NCBI GenBank assembly: GCA_902406135.1
Contig: CABPCX010000026.1
Location: 1 to 11,677, forward strand
Reading direction: 5' to 3'
DNA: 11,677 bases
Origin: an uncultured Eubacteriales bacterium
GTDB lineage: Bacteria > Bacillota > Clostridia > Lachnospirales > Anaerotignaceae
Numbering within the stretch: position 1 is the first letter of the stretch; each line of letters opens with the position of its first letter. Below the pieces are notes generated by a model. It searched no databases. It had not been told where the DNA came from and saw only the letters and a program-made list of their open reading frames with translations. The position numbers and the translations under genes are program-made. This document shows positions 1 through 4,544 of this stretch, piece after piece.

Positions 1-248
1 TTAACGGCGTCCTGGGCCTCAAAAACCTTTACTGCCGTAGTATTGTACCCAAGAGGGAATCCTATTACGGTACATACGTCAAGAGAAGGGAATTTTTCCT
101 TGACTTCTTTTACATAGGAAGGCGGAATACACACCGATGCCGTTTCGTATTTTACGGCTTCTTCGCATAATGTCATAATTCCCTGCCTGTCAGAAACAGC
201 CTTTAAAAGTGTATGGTCAATACATTTCAATATTTCTTTTGTTTCCAT
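1..248 (-). CDS. deoC: Deoxyribose-phosphate aldolase, N-terminal part (gene runs off the left edge)
   Basis: Class I aldolase of deoxynucleoside catabolism that splits 2-deoxyribose-5-phosphate into glyceraldehyde-3-phosphate and acetaldehyde in the cytoplasm. About 82 N-terminal residues are present. Translation from the ATG at 248 gives METKEILKCIDHTLLK, with the DHTLLK signature of the family, and then VCTVIGFPLG at about residues 58-67, the second conserved beta-strand of the DeoC barrel. The Schiff-base lysine lies beyond the edge. The start is fixed by an AGGAGGTG ribosome binding site just upstream (251-258). The gene is divergent from the DUF975 gene and has its own promoter-like sequence. 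The reading frame is intact to the edge. Family assignment is from motif recognition and is secure despite the short length. Confidence 0.9.
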   Translation of the reverse strand, partial: METKEILKCIDHTLLKAVSDRQGIMTLCEEAVKYETASVCIPPSYVKEVKEKFPSLDVCTVIGFPLGYNTTAVKVFEAQDAV

Positions 249-275
249 AAAGCACCTCCTTAGTATTATAGGAAT

Positions 276-304
276 ATGGTAACATTTTTAATTGTCAGTG
301 TCAA
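276..304 (-). promoter_or_regulatory. Sigma-A-type promoter of deoC
   Basis: On the minus strand there is a perfect TTGACA -35 box (299-304), a 17-bp spacer, and TACCAT (276-281) preceded by TGT, which makes an extended -10. Transcription would start near 269, giving a leader of about 20 nt that contains the AGGAGGTG site. No operator is obvious. Confidence 0.7.
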
Positions 305-412
305 TAAAACAGTATTTTATGAAAAAGTGCATATATATCAATAACCAAAACTTTTTAAAATGCAGATTTGTCACCATATAAAGACCGTTTGAAAAGCCAG
401 TCTTTCAGCTTG

Positions 413-441
413 TTGATTTACTTTTCTATTTATGCTAAAAT
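413..441 (+). promoter_or_regulatory. Sigma-A-type promoter of the DUF975 gene
   Basis: TTGATT (413-418), a 17-bp spacer and TAAAAT (436-441) with a TGC extended -10 element directly before it. The predicted start near 448 leaves a very short leader before the GAGGTG ribosome binding site at 454-459 and the ATG at 467. Confidence 0.7.
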
Positions 442-466
442 TACAATGCATTGTGAGGTGTAAAAA

Positions 467-1189
467 ATGTTTAATACAATAAAACAAAGGGCCAAAAATT
501 CTGTAAAGAAGAAAAAGGGAGCCTGTGTATCATTTGCTCTTATATATATGCTCATTTTCCCCGTATTGGAATTTTCGGTGCATAATCTGTCTATACTTTT
601 CAGAAGATATTCGTCCTTTGTCCTTTTGGCCGAATACATCGCTCTGATAGTATTTTTCTCTGCGCTTTGTCTTGGAAGCTCCATATTTTTTCTTGAAGTC
701 TCCAAGAGAAAAGATGCTGACTTTATGACATTTTTCGACGGATTCGATAATATATTCCGAGCCATAGGCCTTACATTTTTAAGCGGACTGTTTACATTCT
801 TATGGTCTCTGCTTTTGATAGTGCCAGGAATTGTTGCGTCATACAGCTATAGGGCGGCCATATATATTTTAGCCGAATGTCCTGAAATATCGCCTCTTGA
901 TGCCTTAAGGATAAGCAAAAATATGATGAAAGGCAGAAGATTGAGACTTTTTCTTCTGGACCTTTCCTTTATAGGCTGGTTTCTTTTAACCGGTGTCACA
1001 TTTGGCATTGCGGGTCTGTATGTAATCCCCTACTTCAAAGCGGCTGATACCGAATTCTACAGGGAGCTTAAAGCAGATTACATAGAGAACCAGAATAATC
1101 CTCAGACCTCCCAAGAAGATGAAGATAACAATAAATCCGATTTCCGCTCGGAAGAAGAAAAAGCCAACTTTACCTGGGAAAATAAATAA
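467..1189 (+). CDS. DUF975-family integral membrane protein, function unknown
   Basis: A 240-residue protein of the DUF975 group (common in Clostridia and Bacilli; no established reaction). It has a basic N-terminus (TIKQRAKNSVKKKKG), then hydrophobic stretches at about 20-40, 50-76, 95-122 and 160-188, suggesting four or five membrane passes. The family hallmarks are visible: FLWSLLLIVPGIVASYSY, a Pro-Glu-x-Ser/Asp-x-x-x-Ala-x-x-x-Ser helix with MMKG (around 150), then the LDLSFIGWFLL segment and a Tyr-x-x-Pro-Tyr near the last membrane exit. The final 30 or so residues are hydrophilic and acidic (EDEDNN, EEEK) and should be cytoplasmic if the termini are inside. The start is supported by GAGGTG six to eight bases upstream and a strong promoter. 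It may be transcribed through into the isomerase gene, since only a weak hairpin separates them. Confidence 0.85.
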   Translation: MFNTIKQRAKNSVKKKKGACVSFALIYMLIFPVLEFSVHNLSILFRRYSSFVLLAEYIALIVFFSALCLGSSIFFLEVSKRKDADFMTFFDGFDNIFRAIGLTFLSGLFTFLWSLLLIVPGIVASYSYRAAIYILAECPEISPLDALRISKNMMKGRRLRLFLLDLSFIGWFLLTGVTFGIAGLYVIPYFKAADTEFYRELKADYIENQNNPQTSQEDEDNNKSDFRSEEEKANFTWENK

Positions 1190-1199
1190 CCGTTAATCC

Positions 1200-1218
1200 C
1201 GATATGCAGAGCATATCG
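1200..1218 (+). other. Short perfect hairpin between DUF975 gene and isomerase gene
   Basis: Eight perfect base pairs (CGATATGC / GCATATCG) around an AGA loop. It is followed by TATTAAAC rather than a U-run, so it is a poor intrinsic terminator. It may be an mRNA-processing or stability element in a two-gene transcript, or a weak terminator. I saw no clear separate promoter for the next gene. Confidence 0.4.
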
Positions 1219-1259
1219 TATTAAACTGATAAACATTGCAAAAAGAAAGGAAGAACATA

Positions 1260-1787
1260 ATGGAAAACAAAAATCCTGTTGTAACTATCGAAATGGAAAA
1301 CGGCGGCATAATCAAAGTTGAACTTTACCCCGAATATGCGCCCAATACAGTAAACAACTTTATTTCACTTATAAACAAAAACTTCTATGACGGAATCATT
1401 TTCCACAGAGTTATCGAAGGATTTATGATTCAGGGCGGCGACCCTCTCGGACAGGGTACAGGCGGTCCCGGATACCGTATAAGAGGAGAATTCTCACACA
1501 ACGGCTTTGAAAAAAATACTCTTAAGCACAAAAGAGGAGTTATTTCAATGGCAAGATCAATGATGAAGGATTCAGCAGGTTCACAGTTCTTCATTATGCA
1601 CCAGGATGCTCCTCATCTTGACGGAGAATATGCTGCATTCGGAAAGGTAATCGAAGGAATGGACGTTGTTGACGCCATCGCAGGTGTAAGAACAAACTAT
1701 TCTGACAAACCCCTTGAAGAGCAGAAAATGAAAAAAGTAACCGTTGAAACTTTTGGTGTTGAATATCCTGAAGTTGAAAAATGCTGA
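1260..1787 (+). CDS. Cyclophilin-type peptidyl-prolyl cis-trans isomerase, cytoplasmic
   Basis: A 175-residue single-domain cyclophilin that should catalyse prolyl bond isomerisation in protein folding. It has no signal peptide or lipobox, so it is cytoplasmic. Visible signatures: FHRVIEGFMIQGGD (residues 48-61), carrying the equivalents of catalytic Arg55 (here R50), Phe60 (F55) and Gln63 (Q58) of human cyclophilin A; the GTGGPGY loop (66-72); ISMAR (95-99); and SQFFIM (108-113). The tryptophan and histidine that contact cyclosporin in cyclophilin A are replaced by H119 and Y124, as in many bacterial forms, so low drug sensitivity is expected. The ATG at 1260 is chosen over an in-frame ATG at 1236 because AAAGGAAG sits 8 bases before it and the family begins here. 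A C-terminal extension of about 20 residues ends in Cys. Confidence 0.93.
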   Translation: MENKNPVVTIEMENGGIIKVELYPEYAPNTVNNFISLINKNFYDGIIFHRVIEGFMIQGGDPLGQGTGGPGYRIRGEFSHNGFEKNTLKHKRGVISMARSMMKDSAGSQFFIMHQDAPHLDGEYAAFGKVIEGMDVVDAIAGVRTNYSDKPLEEQKMKKVTVETFGVEYPEVEKC

Positions 1788-1794
1788 TAAAGAA

Positions 1795-1822
1795 AACCAC
1801 GCGTCCGCCGCGTGGTTTTTTT
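1795..1822 (+). terminator. Intrinsic terminator of the isomerase gene
   Basis: A 9-bp perfect GC-rich stem, AACCACGCG / CGCGTGGTT, loop TCCGC, followed by a run of T starting inside the 3' arm at 1816. It begins about 8 bases after the isomerase stop codon. Confidence 0.9.
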
Positions 1823-1865
1823 ATGCCTGCCGGAGGAATATATTCCCCTGATTTAATACTGCCCA

Positions 1866-1896
1866 ACCTCATTCAAGCTGAATGAGGTATTTTTTT
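1866..1896 (+). terminator. Second, tandem plus-strand terminator
   Basis: A 10-bp perfect stem, ACCTCATTCA / TGAATGAGGT, loop AGC, then A and seven T residues. On the opposite strand the hairpin is not followed by a U-run, so it acts on plus-strand transcription only. It gives a second barrier in front of the spoIIA operon. Confidence 0.85.
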
Positions 1897-1904
1897 GTCC
1901 TGAT

Positions 1905-1946
1905 TTGCGAATTATTTTTGTATTTACAGCCAATAATTTATATTAT
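1905..1946 (+). promoter_or_regulatory. Candidate spoIIA operon promoter with a Spo0A-box-like site
   Basis: TTGTAT (1918-1923), a 17-bp spacer and TATTAT (1941-1946) make a sigma-A-type promoter with a weak -35. Just upstream, TTGCGAA (1905-1911) matches the Spo0A box TGNCGAA at six of seven positions. The same place contains GAATT (1909-1913), the core of a sigma-H -10, with a GAGGTATT partner at 1884-1891, although the spacing is slightly long for sigma-H. Which sigma factor is used cannot be decided from sequence alone. Confidence 0.4.
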
Positions 1947-1993
1947 AGTAAACTTACCGCAGCAAAGCGGGCAGTAACGAAAGGAGAAATTAT

Positions 1994-2356
1994 ATGGATA
2001 TCCATTTCAGAAAAAGAGGCAAATCAGTAATTGCCGAAATAGAAGGAGACATTGACCACAGATTTTCCGAAGAAATACGCCGTCTTACCGAAAGGGAGCT
2101 GTATATATCGGGTGCGGACAGTCTGATACTTGATATGAGCGGAGTCAAGTTTATGGACAGTTCGGGCATAGGAATGATAATCGGAAGATATAAAACCGTA
2201 TCAGCCCTTGGCGGCAGACTTTCCATAGCCAGCCCATCAAAGGAGGCTGACCGCATACTTTCCATATCAGGCATATACAGGATAATACATTCCTATAAAA
2301 CAGTTGAAGACGCCGTCCTTGGCATCAATCAGGAGGTACATAAAAATGAAAGATAA
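1994..2356 (+). CDS. spoIIAA: Anti-sigma-F factor antagonist SpoIIAA (STAS domain)
   Basis: A 120-residue single STAS-domain protein. In sporulating Firmicutes, unphosphorylated SpoIIAA binds SpoIIAB and frees sigma-F in the forespore; SpoIIAB inactivates it by phosphorylation and SpoIIE dephosphorylates it. The key loop MDSSGIG (54-60) is present, with Ser57 aligning to the phosphorylated Ser58 of Bacillus subtilis, preceded by the beta-strand LILDMS (44-49). The conserved segment IIGRYKTVSALGG follows. The start ATG has an AAAGGAG ribosome binding site 8 bases upstream (1980-1986). It is the first gene of a three-gene operon and overlaps spoIIAB by 11 bases, which suggests translational coupling. 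The last codons encode the QEVHKNER tail that carries the ribosome binding site of the next gene. Confidence 0.95.
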   Translation: MDIHFRKRGKSVIAEIEGDIDHRFSEEIRRLTERELYISGADSLILDMSGVKFMDSSGIGMIIGRYKTVSALGGRLSIASPSKEADRILSISGIYRIIHSYKTVEDAVLGINQEVHKNER

Positions 2357-2777
2357 AAATAATATGGCACTGACATTTTCTTCCCTTCCGGTAAACGAAG
2401 CCTTTGCCAGAATGGCTGTTTCGGCATTTATTATGCCCCTTGACCCCACAGTTTCGGAAATAACAGACATCAAGACCGCCGTATCCGAAGCCGTGACCAA
2501 CTCAATAATTCACGGCTATGAGGGAACAAGCGGCGATATCACCCTTTTATGTTCCTACATCGGAAGAGAAGTATACATAGAAGTATCCGATTACGGCAGG
2601 GGCATAGCGGATATACAAAAGGCCATGACTCCCCTTTATACATCTAAACCAGAGCTTGAGCGTTCAGGTCTTGGATTCACTGTCATGGAGTCATTTATGG
2701 ACAGGCTTGATGTAGAGTCCCAGCCGGGAAAGGGTACAAAAATAATTATGTCAAAACGGTTATCAGACGCCGAATGA
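2346..2777 (+). CDS. spoIIAB: Anti-sigma-F factor / serine kinase SpoIIAB
   Basis: A 143-residue GHKL-fold kinase that holds sigma-F inactive in the predivisional cell and phosphorylates SpoIIAA. The ATP-binding boxes are all visible: N-box SEAVTNSIIHGYE (47-59, with Glu48 and Asn52), G1 box DYGRGI (82-87) and G2 box SGLGFT (107-112). NEAFAR (17-22) matches the region whose Glu and Arg contact sigma-F and SpoIIAA in Bacillus homologues. The chosen ATG has AGGAGGT at 2331-2337, 8 bases away. Earlier in-frame ATG codons lie inside spoIIAA and lack such a site. The length is close to the 146 residues of the B. subtilis protein. It is followed after 16 bases by sigF. Confidence 0.95.
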   Translation: MKDKNNMALTFSSLPVNEAFARMAVSAFIMPLDPTVSEITDIKTAVSEAVTNSIIHGYEGTSGDITLLCSYIGREVYIEVSDYGRGIADIQKAMTPLYTSKPELERSGLGFTVMESFMDRLDVESQPGKGTKIIMSKRLSDAE

Positions 2778-2793
2778 CTATGGAGGGTTTGTA

Positions 2794-3507
2794 TTGGATG
2801 ATACAAAAAGACTCATAGAGCTGGCCCAGCAGGGCGACACTGCGGCAAAGGAACGTCTTATTGAGGAAAACAGCGGTCTTATATGGAGCGTCGTCAGAAA
2901 ATTCCGCGGCAGAGGATGTGAAACGGATGACCTTTTTCAGATAGGCGCCATAGGCCTTATAAAATGCATAGACAAATTTGATTCTTCCTTTGACGTAAAA
3001 TTTTCAACCTATGCGGTACCGATGATAATGGGTGAGATAAGGCGTTTTCTGAGGGACGACGGAATGATAAAGGTAAGCCGTCCCCTTAAGGAAACGGCTG
3101 CAAAAGCCAAGTTTTTAAGGGAACAGCTGACATCAAAATACGGTGAAGAGCCTACCATAAGTGAACTGGCCGACAAAATGGGCATAGATACAGAAACTCT
3201 TGTTGAGGCCCTCGACTCATCAAGGGAAGTTGAAAGCATATTTAAAACCGTTTACAGAAGCGACGGCTCACCCGTATATCTTATAGACCGCTTATGTGAA
3301 GGAAATACGGATGATATAGCGGACACCATAACTCTCAGGCAGATACTTGTAGATTTGGACCCCAAGGAGAGAAAACTTATTTTCCTGCGGTACTTTAAAG
3401 ACAAGACCCAGAGCGAGACCGCAAAGGAAATAGGCATATCCCAGGTACAGGTATCAAGGATGGAAAAAAAGATAATAAACAGGCTCAGAGAAAGTTTCGG
3501 AGCATAA
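2794..3507 (+). CDS. sigF: Forespore RNA polymerase sigma factor sigma-F (SigF), TTG start
   Basis: A 237-residue sigma-70-family factor of the sporulation group that directs the first forespore-specific transcription. Region 2 is clear: DDLFQIGAIGLIKCIDKFD (45-63) for core binding and FSTYAVPMIMGEIRRFLRDDG (70-90), the -10-reading helix. KVSRPLKE follows, and a region 3 with SELADKMGID. Region 4 carries the helix-turn-helix QSETAKEIGISQVQVSRMEK near the C-terminus. Position after spoIIAA-spoIIAB identifies it as sigma-F rather than the close paralogue sigma-G. No in-frame ATG lies near the beginning; TTG at 2794 has TGGAGGGT (2781-2788) at good spacing, so it is taken as the start. The ATG at 2798 is in another frame. 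A weak TTG start may keep sigma-F below its inhibitor SpoIIAB; that is inference. Confidence 0.94.
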   Translation: MDDTKRLIELAQQGDTAAKERLIEENSGLIWSVVRKFRGRGCETDDLFQIGAIGLIKCIDKFDSSFDVKFSTYAVPMIMGEIRRFLRDDGMIKVSRPLKETAAKAKFLREQLTSKYGEEPTISELADKMGIDTETLVEALDSSREVESIFKTVYRSDGSPVYLIDRLCEGNTDDIADTITLRQILVDLDPKERKLIFLRYFKDKTQSETAKEIGISQVQVSRMEKKIINRLRESFGA

Positions 3508-3535
3508 AAAGATTTTACACCCCTATTATTAATAT

Positions 3536-3567
3536 AAAAACCTCCCAAATATATGGGAGGCTTTTTT
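3536..3567. terminator. Bidirectional terminator between sigF and nrdR
   Basis: Stem CCTCCCA / TGGGAGG (3541-3547, 3554-3560) with loop AATATA. It has a T-run after it on the plus strand (3562-3567) and an A-run before it (3536-3540), so it can end both the spoIIA operon and the convergent nrdR transcript. Confidence 0.9.
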
Positions 3568-3575
3568 ATATGGTT

Positions 3576-4037
3576 TTAGTTCTTTTTTTCGTCGAGTAGT
3601 TTGTTAAGTTCGTCCATAAATGTATTTATGTCCTTAAACTGTCTGTAAACAGAAGCAAATCTTACATAGGCAACTTCATCAAGATTTTTTAATCTGTCCA
3701 TTACCATATTTCCAAGCTCTCCCGATGATATTTCCTTTGAAGGCGAATTCATAATGGAATTTTCTATATCTTCCACAAGAGCTTCCATCTGCTTCATGGA
3801 TATATTTCTTTTATTGCATGCTTTGACAATGCCGTTAAGTATCTTGCTTTTTTCAAATACTTCACGGGTGCCGTCACGTTTTACAACTATAAGAGGAACC
3901 GTGTCTATCCTCTCATAGGTTGTAAATCTCTTATCGCATTTTTCACATAATCTTCTTCTTTTTATAACTGTGTTGTCGTCCTGTGCCCTTGAGTCGACTA
4001 CCTTTGTGTCATCATTTCCACAAAAAGGACATCGCAT
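3576..4037 (-). CDS. nrdR: Transcriptional repressor NrdR of ribonucleotide reductase genes
   Basis: A 153-residue regulator, the usual size for NrdR. The N-terminal zinc ribbon has Cys3, Cys6, Cys31 and Cys34 (MRCPFCG and LCEKCDKRF), typical for DNA binding. The ATP-cone domain follows from about residue 49 (PLIVVKRDGTREVFEKSK) to about 139 and senses ATP/dATP levels. The tail RFASVYRQFKDI is diagnostic of the family. The ATG at 4037 is chosen because the protein family begins MRCPFC; a run of 19 upstream in-frame residues has no support. AGGGGGAT lies about 9 bases before this ATG. It has its own promoter-like sequence and is downstream of the PRC-barrel gene. Its likely target, nrdD, is divergent about 500 bases away and carries two matching operator-like sites. 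Confidence 0.96.
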   Translation of the reverse strand: MRCPFCGNDDTKVVDSRAQDDNTVIKRRRLCEKCDKRFTTYERIDTVPLIVVKRDGTREVFEKSKILNGIVKACNKRNISMKQMEALVEDIENSIMNSPSKEISSGELGNMVMDRLKNLDEVAYVRFASVYRQFKDINTFMDELNKLLDEKKN

Positions 4038-4089
4038 ATATTTTATCCCCCTGTTCTTAGGCTCAAAAAACAGCCTTAATACAGGTATA

Positions 4090-4118
4090 ATCATAAGTCA
4101 AAAATTTCCTCAGGTCAA
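4090..4118 (-). promoter_or_regulatory. Sigma-A-type promoter of nrdR
   Basis: Minus-strand TTGACC (4113-4118), 17-bp spacer, TATGAT (4090-4095). It begins directly after the stop codon of the ymxH-like gene, so nrdR can be made independently of its upstream neighbour. The leader that follows can form a small AGGCT / AGCCT hairpin. I see no NrdR box here. Confidence 0.6.
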
Positions 4119-4379
4119 CTAATTTTTCCTTATGCACACTGCCCTTGTATCCACTTCCACAAGTATTATATCACTGCCTATTCTTTTTATTGCGCTCCAG
4201 GGAATTCTGTACTGCTTATCCTTTGAATAAAACAGGCCGTTTTTAGTCTGCACGGGTATTATTATATCGGTTATCTGTCCGCACCTGATGTCTATTACCA
4301 GGTCATTTACATATCCGAATCTAAAACCGTCACATACATTTATGACTTCTTTTTGTTTAAAACAGCAGAAAGTTTCCAT
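4119..4379 (-). CDS. YlmC/YmxH-family sporulation protein (PRC-barrel)
   Basis: An 86-residue protein resembling the YlmC/YmxH sporulation family. Its core EVINVCDGFRFGYVNDLVID (11-30) and the following GQITDIIIP (34-42) are the PRC-barrel beta-strands of that family, and IPWSAIKRIGSDIILVE (59-75) is the usual C-terminal strand pair. The biochemical role is unknown; homologues are found in spore formers, often close to nrdR or sporulation sigma genes, as here. No membrane segment or signal peptide is present. A weak CGGGAG lies about 12 bases upstream of the ATG. The N-terminus METFCCFKQKE has two adjacent cysteines, unusual for the family. It precedes nrdR by 81 bases on the same strand. Confidence 0.8.
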   Translation of the reverse strand: METFCCFKQKEVINVCDGFRFGYVNDLVIDIRCGQITDIIIPVQTKNGLFYSKDKQYRIPWSAIKRIGSDIILVEVDTRAVCIRKN

Positions 4380-4403
4380 AAGAATATTACTCCCGAAAAA
4401 TTT

Positions 4404-4409
4404 ATTATA
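4404..4409 (-). promoter_or_regulatory. Possible -10 box of the ymxH-like gene
   Basis: A perfect minus-strand TATAAT lies 25-30 bases upstream of the start codon, but nothing like TTGACA sits 16-18 bases before it. It may need an activator or another sigma factor; I could not fit a sigma-F or sigma-G consensus. Confidence 0.3.
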
Positions 4410-4439
4410 TTAGCTTTGCCATTTTGGCTATAGTGTACA

Positions 4440-4468
4440 TTGACTATTATTTTTCGCTGATGTAAAAT
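4440..4468 (+). promoter_or_regulatory. Sigma-A-type promoter of nrdD
   Basis: TTGACT (4440-4445), a 17-bp spacer and TAAAAT (4463-4468). The expected start is near 4475, leaving a leader of about 70 nt before the ATG at 4545. The first NrdR-box-like site overlaps the end of the -10 and the start point. A perfect TTGACA at 4477-4482 has no well-spaced -10 and is probably fortuitous. Confidence 0.65.
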
Positions 4469-4482
4469 ACTAGATGTTGACA
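4467..4482 (+). promoter_or_regulatory. NrdR box 1 (degenerate) at nrdD promoter
   Basis: The 16-mer ATACTAGATGTTGACA fits the inner part of the known NrdR box (acaCwAtATaTwGwgt) with two mismatches in the ten central positions and three in the flanks. Its position overlaps the -10 and the start point, and it lies exactly 31 bp from the stronger box 2, which is the helical spacing typical for NrdR pairs. Confidence 0.55.
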
Positions 4483-4497
4483 CGTACAATCGATATA

Positions 4498-4513
4498 GAC
4501 CAATATATAGTTA
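4498..4513 (+). promoter_or_regulatory. NrdR box 2 (strong) upstream of nrdD
   Basis: GACCAATATATAGTTA matches all eleven inner positions of the NrdR box consensus (CwAtATaTwGw); only the outer flanks differ. It lies in the transcribed leader, about 32 bases before the nrdD start codon. Confidence 0.72.
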
Positions 4514-4544
4514 CTTGACCACAATATTTTGGGGAGGAAAAGAA

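Noticed and set aside
430..765. A 111-codon minus-strand open frame opposite the DUF975 gene
   Set aside because: It overlaps the promoter and N-terminus of a recognised family member and has no ribosome binding site or homologous motif.
1823..1885. A 20-codon reading frame (MPAGGIYS...) between the two terminators, ending in the second hairpin, which resembles a leader peptide
   Set aside because: It starts right after a terminator U-run, has no ribosome binding site, and no run of regulatory codons.
4421..4436. A perfect NrdR half-site (TATAGTGT, 4429-4436) upstream of the nrdD promoter
   Set aside because: The left half does not match at all, and its distance to box 1 (46 bp) is not the typical spacing.
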